Of a stretch of DNA of 64,000 nt, positions 35,756 through 44,471 are shown in pieces (position 1 is the first letter of the stretch; every line of letters starts with the position of its first letter). The stretch covers positions 1 to 64,000 of the forward strand of contig JAFXHF010000007.1 in the NCBI GenBank assembly GCA_017536545.1. The letters run 5' to 3'. A model generated the notes under the pieces. The model was given only the letters and a program-made list of their open reading frames with translations, was not told the origin of the DNA and did no database searches. This stretch comes from a bacterium (GTDB taxonomy: Bacteria > Cyanobacteriota > Vampirovibrionia > Gastranaerophilales > Gastranaerophilaceae). Made by a program: the position numbers and the translations under genes.

Positions 35756-36700
35756 TTATTCCCCAGATTTAAAGATATTATAAACTTCATCTTGGCTAGG
35801 AATAGATTTTATTGCACCAATTCCTTGGGCTTGTAGTCCAGCATCGATTGATGCTATTTTTGCTGCTTCTACTGGGTTATATCCATTGGTAATAGCATGC
35901 AAGAATGCTCCATTGAAAGCATCTCCAGATGAAGTTGTATCGATAACATGATCTGTGTAAAACGGTATAAATGTCGTATTTCTTTGACTATTTAGGTGAT
36001 AACCCTTGTCGATACTAGATTTTATGACTATTGTTTCTACACCCTTATCTGCAACATGCTTAATAATGTTTTCCAATGAACTAATTTCAAAAATTGATTT
36101 AGTATCGTATTTTGAACTCATAAATAGTATGTCTGTTAACTCTATAATTTCATCAAAATATTCTTTAGCATCTTCATTTGTTGATATTACTGATGAATAA
36201 TTAGGGTCATAAGCTGTTAAAATACCATTTTCTTTTGCTATAGTAAAGGCTTTTTTTACGGCTTCTCTTGCTGGGATAGAAAGTGATTGAGTTACACCAG
36301 ATGCGTAAATAACTTTAGCTTTTTTGATGTATTCTTCATCAATATCTTCAAGTGACAACTTAGCTGGAGCAATTTTTTTTCTGTAGTAGATAAATTCTTT
36401 TTCTTCCCCAGGGGTACGGGATACCATGTAAATTCCGTTATTCTCATCAACAATTTTTACATGTTTTGTGTCCAATCCCTCATTTTCCCAACTTGAGAGC
36501 ATATAGTCTTTATATGCATCATTCCCAACGCATGTGATGAAACCTACTCTTGAACCTAAACGCTTTGCTGCAATTGCAACAACTAGCGAATCTCCACCAT
36601 AATATTTATGTAAGCATTCAGCATCTTTAAGTTTTTGATTTGTTGAAAATTCGATTAAACTTTCGCCAATAGTAATTAAATCAAATTCTTTATCTAGCAT
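35756..36700 (-). CDS. kdgK: PfkB-family sugar kinase, probably 2-keto-3-deoxygluconate kinase
   Basis: 314 residues with the ribokinase fold: an N-terminal FDLITIGESLIEF, AAKRLGSRVGFITCVGNDAYKDYM, and the ATP/phosphate site DTTSSGDAFNGAF near 255-267 (catalytic Asp in GDAF). Its 1-base overlap (TAATG) with a KDPG aldolase gene argues for phosphorylating KDG to KDPG; on sequence alone fructokinase-type activity is not excluded. No sugar transporter is adjacent. Confidence 0.83.
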   Translation of the reverse strand: MLDKEFDLITIGESLIEFSTNQKLKDAECLHKYYGGDSLVVAIAAKRLGSRVGFITCVGNDAYKDYMLSSWENEGLDTKHVKIVDENNGIYMVSRTPGEEKEFIYYRKKIAPAKLSLEDIDEEYIKKAKVIYASGVTQSLSIPAREAVKKAFTIAKENGILTAYDPNYSSVISTNEDAKEYFDEIIELTDILFMSSKYDTKSIFEISSLENIIKHVADKGVETIVIKSSIDKGYHLNSQRNTTFIPFYTDHVIDTTSSGDAFNGAFLHAITNGYNPVEAAKIASIDAGLQAQGIGAIKSIPSQDEVYNIFKSGE

Positions 36701-37305
36701 TATTTAAGTTGCTCCAATAATAATTTTGTACGTTTTGTAATCTCGCTATAAGAGCCAGCTTTTGTTAAATGTCTACCAACACCTACAGCAATAGCTCCAG
36801 CGTTAATATATGCTTGAACTTCATCTAGTTGAACATTACCTTGAGGAATTATATTTAAAAATGGCATTGGACGAAGTAAGTTTTCAATATATTGAACTCC
36901 ACCCATAGCTGTAATTGGATATATTTTTACCACTGGGATTCTACATTTCCACGCATTATATGCTTCATTTGCGGTTGATGTACCTGCTATAAATGGTACT
37001 TGTTTATCTTTTGAGATCTTTAGCAAGTGTGTTTGGAAAATAGGTGATGAAATAATTTTTGCACCTGCATCCATTGCGGCTTTTGCTTGGATTGATGTAA
37101 TTATTCCTCCAGCACAGATAGTTGCTTCTGACGATATTGCCTCAATTGCTCTAAAAACGTCAGTATTTTCAACGTTAACTTCCATCATATCTAGTCCACC
37201 GTCAACTAAAGCTCTAACTTTGTCTATAACATCTTGCTTGTTTCCACTTCTAATAATAGGTAATACTTTATTTTCTTTTAATTTTTCTATCAAATTTACG
37301 TTCAT
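36700..37305 (-). CDS. eda: KDPG/KHG aldolase
   Basis: 201 residues, standard Eda length. MEVNVENTDVFRAIEAI (the E-x-T-x-R-type segment is changed to EVNVEN), ATICAGGIITSIQAKAAMDAGA near 80-100 and the Schiff-base lysine in PVVKIYPITAMGGVQYI near 123-140 define the class I KDPG aldolase. It splits KDPG to pyruvate and glyceraldehyde-3-phosphate. It leads an operon with kdgK and csaB. AAGGATAG before the ATG supports the start. Confidence 0.88.
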   Translation of the reverse strand: MNVNLIEKLKENKVLPIIRSGNKQDVIDKVRALVDGGLDMMEVNVENTDVFRAIEAISSEATICAGGIITSIQAKAAMDAGAKIISSPIFQTHLLKISKDKQVPFIAGTSTANEAYNAWKCRIPVVKIYPITAMGGVQYIENLLRPMPFLNIIPQGNVQLDEVQAYINAGAIAVGVGRHLTKAGSYSEITKRTKLLLEQLK

Positions 37306-37362
37306 AATCTATCCTTTTTTACAAGTTTATTATATCATAACATTAATAATGGGGAGAGATTT

Positions 37363-39351
37363 ATGAATATTTTGAAAAATAAGTGGTTTTATATAAATTC
37401 ATTTATACTATATATTGTTCTAATAATTGTATTTTCAGTTTTGTCTGTTGCGTTTTTAGAACAGTTATCATATAGGTTTTTAGTATCGAATTTTGCTGCT
37501 ACAAAAACTGGTTCTCAAAATATTTATGAAATCGTTGTAGATGATTTTTCTATTCAAGAAAATAAGAAAAGCTGGACAAGGGGTGATTATGCTGATATTT
37601 TAGCATTCCTTCATGAGTATACAAATGCTAAGATCATTGGTTTTGATACAACTATAACTTCTTATGATGAAAATAATAAAGATGATATTAAGTTGCTAAA
37701 ACAAATTTCAAAAATGGATAATTTGGTTTCTGGATTATTACCAGAGGTTGCGGTTAATGACTCAGATAAAGATATTGTGCCGATTTTGAAGTCAGAGCAT
37801 GCTTTAAATGTTAAGACCACTCTTGCTCATCCTACGGTTTTTAATGGTGTCCGTAATTCGTCAGATTTATTATTAAAATCTACAAAAAATTATGGTTCAG
37901 TATTGGTTGAAACAAGTAGTTCTTTGGGGACTTTAAATTCGGTTCCAAATCTTGTTAAAATTGCCGATGCTTATTATCCGTCTTTATCATTAAAAATGTA
38001 CTTATTAGAAAATGGTACAAATGATATTTCAATTAACAAAGAGAACATTCTAATTGATAAAACTGGAGCAAAAATCCCTTATTTATTCAGACCAGAAGGT
38101 TTATTTAAGACAAAATTGAGATTTTATAAAAATATTCATTCTGATTACTCTCACATTGCTATTCCTGCTTATGTGATAAAAGACACTTATAAGGCTTTAA
38201 AATCAGGTGTTACACCTAAAACTAATCCAGAATTGTTTGTCCCAGGAAAATATATTGACCCTGCTGTATTCGACGGGATTACGGTTTTTGTGGGTGCTAA
38301 TATTTCAGGGCCTTCTGCCGACGTGTTTAAAACCCCTATGGCAAAACGACACCCAGGAGTAGATATCCAAGCTACAGCTTATGATAATTTAAAATCAAAT
38401 TATTATATACATAGTGCTGGTTTCTCACTATCTTTTGCAATATTTGTATTATTGTCTTTAATAACTTTTATAATCGTATTAAGAGCAAGGTTCATAAAAG
38501 GTCTATTATCAATTGCTCTGCTAGACATTGTGTTTATGCTAATTGTGTTTTTTGCAGCGACACAAGGGTATATTTTAAGCTATGCTGTGCCTTTGGTATG
38601 TCAGTTTGTCACAGCAGTTTTTGCTTATTCCTATAAATTTATTGCTGAAAATCGGAACAAAGAAAAAATTAAACAAGCAATGGGTAAATACTTATCTCAA
38701 GATGTTATGAAAAACGTTGTAAGTAACATTGATGATCTTAAGCTAGGTGGTAAACGTGCTGTTGTAACAGTTCTTTTCTCTGATATTAGGGGCTTTACAA
38801 GTATGTCAGAAAAAATGTCAGCAGAAGATGTTTCAATGATTTTAAATGAATATTTTACCGAAATGGAACCTATAATAACGAAGTATAATGGTGTTATTAA
38901 TAAATTTATTGGTGATGCTGTTATGGCTATTTTTGGTGAACCTATTCAAGATATTAATCATTCTCAAAATGCGGTGAAATGTGCTTATGAAATGCTTAAA
39001 AAAGTTGAGTACTTACGTGAAAAATGGTTATATGAAGGAAAACCTAAAATTGAGATAGGTGTTGGTATCAATACTGGTGAAGTATTTATCGGTAATATTG
39101 GTTCTGAAACTCGTATGGAATACACAGTTATTGGTGATACTGTAAACTTAGCATCAAGAATTGAAAGTTATAACAAGGTTTACAAAACTAATCTTCTTGT
39201 TAGTAGCTCGACTTATGAAGCAATTGCGGATATTGCCGATGTAATCAAAATTAGTGAAGTTCAAATTCGTGGTAAAGCTAAGAAAATGAATATCTACGAA
39301 GTTTTAAGAATTGACTTGAAAAATAAAGGGGGAAATAATGAGGATATTTAA
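37363..39351 (+). CDS. CHASE2-domain adenylate/guanylate cyclase
   Basis: 662 residues. An N-terminal membrane helix (8-30), a CHASE2 extracytoplasmic sensor to about 330, three membrane helices (about 345-430), then a class III cyclase (about 460-640). Metal-binding aspartates are visible in VLFSDIRGFTSM near 474 and KFIGDAVMAIFGE near 517; GDTVNLASRIES supplies the transition-state region. Lys in NKFIGD and Asp/Thr positions suggest ATP as substrate. It makes a cyclic nucleotide in response to an external signal. GGGGAGAGA precedes the ATG; its last 14 bases overlap a prepilin gene. Confidence 0.92.
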   Translation: MNILKNKWFYINSFILYIVLIIVFSVLSVAFLEQLSYRFLVSNFAATKTGSQNIYEIVVDDFSIQENKKSWTRGDYADILAFLHEYTNAKIIGFDTTITSYDENNKDDIKLLKQISKMDNLVSGLLPEVAVNDSDKDIVPILKSEHALNVKTTLAHPTVFNGVRNSSDLLLKSTKNYGSVLVETSSSLGTLNSVPNLVKIADAYYPSLSLKMYLLENGTNDISINKENILIDKTGAKIPYLFRPEGLFKTKLRFYKNIHSDYSHIAIPAYVIKDTYKALKSGVTPKTNPELFVPGKYIDPAVFDGITVFVGANISGPSADVFKTPMAKRHPGVDIQATAYDNLKSNYYIHSAGFSLSFAIFVLLSLITFIIVLRARFIKGLLSIALLDIVFMLIVFFAATQGYILSYAVPLVCQFVTAVFAYSYKFIAENRNKEKIKQAMGKYLSQDVMKNVVSNIDDLKLGGKRAVVTVLFSDIRGFTSMSEKMSAEDVSMILNEYFTEMEPIITKYNGVINKFIGDAVMAIFGEPIQDINHSQNAVKCAYEMLKKVEYLREKWLYEGKPKIEIGVGINTGEVFIGNIGSETRMEYTVIGDTVNLASRIESYNKVYKTNLLVSSSTYEAIADIADVIKISEVQIRGKAKKMNIYEVLRIDLKNKGGNNEDI

Positions 39352-40096
39352 TTATAACGTGCTTTTCGGGGGAGGGGGTAGCTTAAAAGCCTTTAAAAGA
39401 CAAGGTTTTACACTTGCTGAAGTTCTAATTACCTTGGGGATTATAGGAATAGTTGCAGCAATGACAATCCCTGGGTTGATAACTAAATATCAAAAACAAG
39501 CTACAGCGATACAGCTTAAAAAGATTTTTTCTACCTTAAATCAGGTTATGTTGCGTATTGCTGATGACCCAGGATTGGATGTTTTGGCTCAAAAACCTTC
39601 TATTTCTATACCTCAATATGTTCAACCATATTTTGCTGGTTCTACTTATTTTCCTCCAAATAGTGATTTAACAAAAATACTTTGTTACAATCCTGATAAA
39701 AATTATGCAGCAGGTAAACCTGGTAAAGGTGGTACTGCTATAACTCAATACACCGCAATTAATAAAAACGGGGGAGATAATTCATATATTTCTTCACCAT
39801 TTATAGCCAAAACCACAGCATCTATTATGCTACCTGATGGTTCATGTATTGGTTTTAACCAATTGGTTAATCCGCCATCTTACAAAACTGCTAATATATT
39901 TGTTGATATTAATGGTAGTCATGTGCCACCAAATAGACTGGGTAGAGATATGTTTTGGTTTTATGTAGATCAGGATAAATATACGGTTGTCCCAACAGAA
40001 AAAATCGGTAACTATGATTTTGAAAAACTGAATGTTGGAGCTAAAAAGATTAAGGATGCTGGTTGGACAATTCCTAAAGATTATCCTTGGAAATAA
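39338..40096 (+). CDS. Prepilin-like protein with a long leader
   Basis: 252 residues. The basic leader is 23 residues long (MRIFNYNVLFGGGGSLKAFK, then RQG) before cleavage ahead of FTLAEVLITLGIIGIVAAM, giving Phe1 and Glu5. The glycine-rich leader is longer than that of the protein at 14729. The external domain ends with a lysine-rich tail (GAKKIKDAGWTIPKDYPWK). GGGGGAAAT before the ATG; it overlaps the cyclase gene by 14 bases, so pilin and cyclase are translated from one message. Confidence 0.83.
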   Translation: MRIFNYNVLFGGGGSLKAFKRQGFTLAEVLITLGIIGIVAAMTIPGLITKYQKQATAIQLKKIFSTLNQVMLRIADDPGLDVLAQKPSISIPQYVQPYFAGSTYFPPNSDLTKILCYNPDKNYAAGKPGKGGTAITQYTAINKNGGDNSYISSPFIAKTTASIMLPDGSCIGFNQLVNPPSYKTANIFVDINGSHVPPNRLGRDMFWFYVDQDKYTVVPTEKIGNYDFEKLNVGAKKIKDAGWTIPKDYPWK

Positions 40097-40116
40097 TAAT
40101 TTGTATATCAATAGAA

Positions 40117-40146
40117 AAAAACCTGCCGATTGGCAGGTTTCTTTTT
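40117..40146. terminator. Bidirectional terminator after the prepilin gene and yajQ
   Basis: The stem AAACCTGCC / GGCAGGTTT with loop GATTG is flanked by A7 and CTTTTT, so it works for both converging genes. Confidence 0.92.
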
Positions 40147-40645
40147 ATCTGTAGTTTGTAAATTGTAATGGATAATCGTATTTATCTTCGTTTTTGCGTA
40201 ATTCTTGAATTACTGCTTGTAAATCATCTTTATCCTTACCTGTAACTCTTACTTGGTCACCTTGAATTGATGCTTGTACTTTTAATTTTGTATTTTTAAT
40301 GTCAGCAACAATCTTTTTAGCTAATTCCTGAGTTAAACCTTTTTTTAGTTCAAATACTTGACGAACATTTCCACCTAGAGCGTTTTCTATTGGTTTTGGG
40401 TCTAAAATTTTAATGCTTAGGTTTCTTTTTACTAGCTTTGATTGTAAAATATCGACGATGTTTTTCAATTTCATTTCATCATTTGTTGTGATTGTTACTG
40501 ATTTATCAGCTTCTAAATCTACTTCTGAATTTGAGTTTTTAAGGTCAAATCTTGATGTTAATTCTCTTTTAACTTGGTCAATAGCGTTCACAAGTTCTTG
40601 TTTATTGTATTCAGATACAATATCAAAACTACATTCTTTAGCCAT
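40145..40645 (-). CDS. YajQ family nucleotide-binding protein
   Basis: 166 residues, the family's usual length. MAKECSFDIVSEYNKQELVNA at the N-terminus, LTSRFDLKNS and the late VRVTGKDKDDLQAVIQELR match YajQ throughout. Members bind cyclic di-GMP or other nucleotides and act as regulators in some bacteria. AAAGGAG precedes the ATG. Transcribed alone. Confidence 0.92.
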   Translation of the reverse strand: MAKECSFDIVSEYNKQELVNAIDQVKRELTSRFDLKNSNSEVDLEADKSVTITTNDEMKLKNIVDILQSKLVKRNLSIKILDPKPIENALGGNVRQVFELKKGLTQELAKKIVADIKNTKLKVQASIQGDQVRVTGKDKDDLQAVIQELRKNEDKYDYPLQFTNYR

Positions 40646-40699
40646 ATTTGATGCTCCTTTTCTCTATCTAAATCCTAAATATTTTCTATAATATAACAT

Positions 40700-40725
40700 A
40701 AAAAAGCAGGATTTTCAAACCCTGC
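40700..40725 (-). terminator. Terminator for the minus-strand gene at 40764
   Basis: On the minus strand GCAGG and CCTGC flank a 10-base loop and are followed by TTTTTT. Confidence 0.75.
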
Positions 40726-40763
40726 CTAATACACACTACTTCTGCTATTACAAGAAATCCATA

Positions 40764-41084
40764 TTAAGGTGTTGGAGTTGGAGTTCTTTTGAATAAATTC
40801 TTAATAGCTCCACCTAATCTAGTTACTGGTCCTTTTAAAACCTTATAACCAATTACGGCTCCAACTACTGCGGCTGTCAGTTTTAAGAATTTTTTCCAGC
40901 CACGTTTATCTTTCTCTTTTTGAGTTGTTAATTCTAATTTATCTCCTAATAGTTGCCCCCGCATATTAGGACGACCTAGCATTCCGTGTCTTTCTGGGAA
41001 GTATCCATCACCATAGCCGTAAATATTTGATAAATCTACATATGGATTAACAAAATTTGTTCCGTACATATAATTAAAAATCAT
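40764..41084 (-). CDS. Small protein with one membrane-like segment, unknown
   Basis: 106 residues. An N-terminal Tyr/Asn/Gly-rich part (NIYGYGDGYFPERHGMLG) is followed by a basic patch and a hydrophobic segment near 69-85 (FLKLTAAVVGAVIGYKVL), then a basic Pro/Thr tail (KRTPTPTP). No ribosome site of quality is seen before the ATG. It could be a small envelope protein. No family recognised. Confidence 0.5.
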   Translation of the reverse strand: MIFNYMYGTNFVNPYVDLSNIYGYGDGYFPERHGMLGRPNMRGQLLGDKLELTTQKEKDKRGWKKFLKLTAAVVGAVIGYKVLKGPVTRLGGAIKNLFKRTPTPTP

Positions 41085-41199
41085 AATTACACCAAATTTT
41101 AACCTACCTACATTTATATAAAGTATTTTTTCTTAAAATAATTTACATTTGATAAAAATTTTGATTTAATATTCTTAATAATAGTAGAGGAGTTTGCTT

Positions 41200-41505
41200 A
41201 TGAAAATGTTTAAACGATGGTATGATGCCGATACAGCTGTAAGTAGAGCAATTAATGAATTAGAAAAATCAACTGAAGAGATTCAGGTTAGATGTGCTGA
41301 TTTTATAATTGACTTGTTAAAAGATGTTGAGTTAGAACAAATGAGTTTAGAGGATCAGTATAACTACATTATGCGTCGTTGGTACGATAAGAATATTAAA
41401 GTTTCTCATGCTATTGAGTATTTAAGACTTTCTCCAAAAGAACTAAGACGTGAAACAGCTTTAAAAGTTCTTAAATATTTAGAAGAATTAAAGAAAGAAT
41501 CTTAA
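41200..41505 (+). CDS. Small helical protein with an internal duplication
   Basis: 101 residues. Two copies of a 40-residue unit are plain: RWYDADTAVSRAINELEKST (about 6-45) and RWYDKNIKVSHAIEYLRLSP (about 59-98), both ending in a helix rich in Leu and Lys. GAGGAG lies 7 bases before the ATG at 41200. Soluble. Function unknown, perhaps a small adaptor. It precedes another unknown gene on the same strand. Confidence 0.65.
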   Translation: MKMFKRWYDADTAVSRAINELEKSTEEIQVRCADFIIDLLKDVELEQMSLEDQYNYIMRRWYDKNIKVSHAIEYLRLSPKELRRETALKVLKYLEELKKES

Positions 41506-41557
41506 CATTTAGACTTTTTGGGTTTTCTGTTGTTTAATGTTGTATGGAGGGATTAGT

Positions 41558-41905
41558 GTGGCTAAAAAGATAGATGATAAAGTAATAAATTTATTTTCAA
41601 ATCACAATAGCAATTGTATTACTCCTGAAGTGCAAGAAAAAGTTAAGTTCTATGCTGGTTTTAATTATGTAAAATTAAAAAAAGATTCAAATGGTAATAA
41701 ATTCAATAAAGAAAATTTGATAAAATATTCTGAAAAATGCCATTATATGGTTACTGTAATGCGAGAACTTGACGGTGAAGTTGTGCTTTATAGTTATGAT
41801 GTACCAAACTCGGAATTGTTTAAATTTATGAAATCGTTTGAGGAAAATACTCTGGATGGTACGATTATTGAAATTGAAAAGTATTTTCCCGAGGGACTAG
41901 CGTAA
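41558..41905 (+). CDS. Hypothetical protein
   Basis: 115 residues, soluble, lysine/asparagine-rich N-terminal half and a beta-alpha C-terminal half (CHYMVTVMRELDGEVVLYSY). ATGGAGGGAT points to a GTG start at 41558; a TTG at 41537 lies before that ribosome site. It ends 12 bases before the radical SAM/DUF2344 gene and is probably its operon partner. No family recognised. Confidence 0.6.
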   Translation: MAKKIDDKVINLFSNHNSNCITPEVQEKVKFYAGFNYVKLKKDSNGNKFNKENLIKYSEKCHYMVTVMRELDGEVVLYSYDVPNSELFKFMKSFEENTLDGTIIEIEKYFPEGLA

Positions 41906-41917
41906 GAGATAAGGATT

Positions 41918-44458
41918 ATGTGTTTTTTTAAGAAATACCACGAAAGTTTATTTAATTGTTTTAAGCCGTATCAATATGTAGGTGGCGAGTATTTATCCCA
42001 TAATAAAGATTTTGACAGTGCTAAAGTTCGTGTAGCATTGGCTTTTCCTGATAAATATGAAATTGGAATTTCAAATTTAGGTGTAAGAGTTCTTTATGAA
42101 CTTATCAATCGTAATGAAAACTATATGTGCGATAGAGTTTATGCTCCTGAGCCTGATTTCAAACCTGAAGTCTTGTATGGGCTAGAGTCAAAACGTCAAA
42201 TCAAAGATTTCGATGTTATAGGGTTTTCTTTGCAATATGAAATGGCGTATCCGACAGTTTTAAAAATGCTTGAAATGTCTGGTATTCCTTATAAAAATGT
42301 TGATAGGACTGATGAAGATCCAATTATTATTGCAGGTGGACCTTGTACTTATAATCCACTCCCAATGAGTGAATTTATTGATGTTTTTATCATTGGAGAT
42401 GGAGAGGATTCTATTATTGAAATTTGTCAGATTTTAGAACGCACAAAAGGTTTACCACGTATAGAAAGAATTAAAGCACTTTGTGAAGGTGAAAATGCTG
42501 GTCGCTGGGGTGTAAATGGAGGTTCAGCGAGAGTTAGAAAAAGAATTGCACAAATTACTCCTGACGTTGCACCAAAATCATATCCAATTCCTTTTTCTTC
42601 ATCAATTCAAGATAGAGCAGTTGTTGAAATCAGAAGAGGTTGTGGCAGAATGTGTCGTTTCTGTCAGCCAGGGCACGTTACATTGCCAATTAGAGAAAGA
42701 AGTGCTGAAGATATTATTGCAATTACAAAAGAACTTGTGAATAATACTGGCTATGATGAGTATTCACTATTGTCCTTATCTTCAAATGATTATTCAAACA
42801 TCAATGAAGTTATAAAAGAATTGGCGGTAGATTTTAATGAAAGAAAAATTTCAGTATCTCTTCCAAGTCAACGTATTGATGGTTTTAATTTAGAGTTGGC
42901 TAATCTTGTTCAAAGTGTTAGAAAATCTACAATGACACTTGCTCCAGAAGCGGGTAGCCAACGTTTGAGAGATGTCATTAAGAAAAATATTACAGACGAA
43001 CAGATTATGGATGCAGTTTTAACCCTATACGAGAATGGTTGGTCTAGGGTTAAGTTTTACTTTATTTGTGGTCTTCCAACTGAAACTCTTCAAGATATGG
43101 ATGAAATGGCTGAATTGTTCCGCCGTATTAGATATCGTGCAAGGCTACTAAAAAAAGAAAAAGAATTAAAGCATTCGCTTGATATCACTTGCACTCTGTC
43201 TATTTTTGTACCAAAGCCATTTACACCATTCCAATGGTGCCCGCAAATGGATTTAGATAAGGTAACAGAGCATATTCATTATTTGATGGATCAAGTCAAA
43301 ACTATTAAAGGTGTTAAGGTTAACTATCACGAAAAATGGGTATCATTACTTGAAGCGGTAATAACCCGTGGTGATGAGTCTTTATGTAAGTATATTGAAA
43401 CTCTTTATAAAAAGGGTTGTTACTTGGATGCTTGGGGTGAGTATTTTGACAAGAAAGTTTGGTTTGATACTGCAGAAGAACTTGGTATTAGTTTAAACAC
43501 TCTTGCACAAAGACAATATGAGCTTGATAAACCATTGCCTTGGGATTTTATCGATATTGGTATAAACAAAGAATGGTTTGTTGAAGAGTATAAAAAAGCT
43601 CATTCTATTGATGAAAATTCCCCTCATATTGTGCCAACTTGTCAGCATCACTGTGTGGGCTGTGGGGTGTGTCAAAATTTTGGTGTAAGTAAAGTTATGG
43701 ATAAACCATTTAAAGCCTCTCAAAAAGCTCAAGAAATGGTTAAAACAGAATTTGTAGACCCTGCTTTTGCTGGCAATAATGACAGAAAAATATATAGATA
43801 CCGAATCAAGCTTACAAAAACTGGTACATTGAAGTATTTTTCACACTTAGATTGGCAAAATACATTCTTTAAATCGATTTCCCGCTCAGATTTAAAAGTT
43901 GCGTTTTCTTGTGGGTATAATCCGACTATGAAAATCTCAATGGGTATTGCATTGCCGTTATTCTGTGAAAGTACTACTGAATTAGTTGATATTGAACTGT
44001 TAGAACAAGTTTCAGAACAGTATTTAAAAGATGAATTAACAAGAGTATTGCCAAAAGAGTCTGCTATTGTTTCAGTTGAACAAATAGATAGATCAGAACC
44101 GTCTATTGAACAGACTGTATGTTGGGCAGAATATAAGATTTCACTGTTTAAAGGAGTTAAGGATAACCCTCTTTACGATTTTGAAAAAATAGTGTATAAT
44201 ACAGAAAAAGTTTTATCTTCTGATGAAATTTATATCGAGAAGAAAAACAAAAAAGGTTTAGTTAAAAAAACAGATATTAAGAGATCTATCGGAGCTTACC
44301 GCTTTGAAGACGAGTGTCTGTTCATAGTATTAAAGACAGGTCAAGGAACTGAAATCCCACCACTTAGAGCTGACGTTTTGATGGACGTAATAGCACCAGG
44401 TGCCGTGTTCGATATTACACGTGTGAAATTCCTGACAGAGTCTTTACATGAGTTATAG
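41918..44458 (+). CDS. B12-binding radical SAM / DUF2344 fusion protein (TIGR03960-TIGR03936 type)
   Basis: 846 residues. A cobalamin-type N-terminal domain includes IIAGGPCTYNPLPMSEFI and IGDGED; the radical SAM ligands are Cys242, Cys246 and Cys249 (CGRMCRFC). Residues about 600-640 have an extra cysteine cluster (CQHHCVGCGVCQ), and the C-terminal ~220 residues form DUF2344 (KTGTLKYFSHLDWQNTF, FSCGYNPTMKISMGIALPL). This fusion is known in Cyanobacteria and others; its reaction is unestablished. The gene overlaps the RNase E/G gene region, a common pairing that suggests RNA or ribosome-related modification. Confidence 0.93.
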   Translation: MCFFKKYHESLFNCFKPYQYVGGEYLSHNKDFDSAKVRVALAFPDKYEIGISNLGVRVLYELINRNENYMCDRVYAPEPDFKPEVLYGLESKRQIKDFDVIGFSLQYEMAYPTVLKMLEMSGIPYKNVDRTDEDPIIIAGGPCTYNPLPMSEFIDVFIIGDGEDSIIEICQILERTKGLPRIERIKALCEGENAGRWGVNGGSARVRKRIAQITPDVAPKSYPIPFSSSIQDRAVVEIRRGCGRMCRFCQPGHVTLPIRERSAEDIIAITKELVNNTGYDEYSLLSLSSNDYSNINEVIKELAVDFNERKISVSLPSQRIDGFNLELANLVQSVRKSTMTLAPEAGSQRLRDVIKKNITDEQIMDAVLTLYENGWSRVKFYFICGLPTETLQDMDEMAELFRRIRYRARLLKKEKELKHSLDITCTLSIFVPKPFTPFQWCPQMDLDKVTEHIHYLMDQVKTIKGVKVNYHEKWVSLLEAVITRGDESLCKYIETLYKKGCYLDAWGEYFDKKVWFDTAEELGISLNTLAQRQYELDKPLPWDFIDIGINKEWFVEEYKKAHSIDENSPHIVPTCQHHCVGCGVCQNFGVSKVMDKPFKASQKAQEMVKTEFVDPAFAGNNDRKIYRYRIKLTKTGTLKYFSHLDWQNTFFKSISRSDLKVAFSCGYNPTMKISMGIALPLFCESTTELVDIELLEQVSEQYLKDELTRVLPKESAIVSVEQIDRSEPSIEQTVCWAEYKISLFKGVKDNPLYDFEKIVYNTEKVLSSDEIYIEKKNKKGLVKKTDIKRSIGAYRFEDECLFIVLKTGQGTEIPPLRADVLMDVIAPGAVFDITRVKFLTESLHEL

Positions 44459-44471
44459 TAAAGGAATTTTT

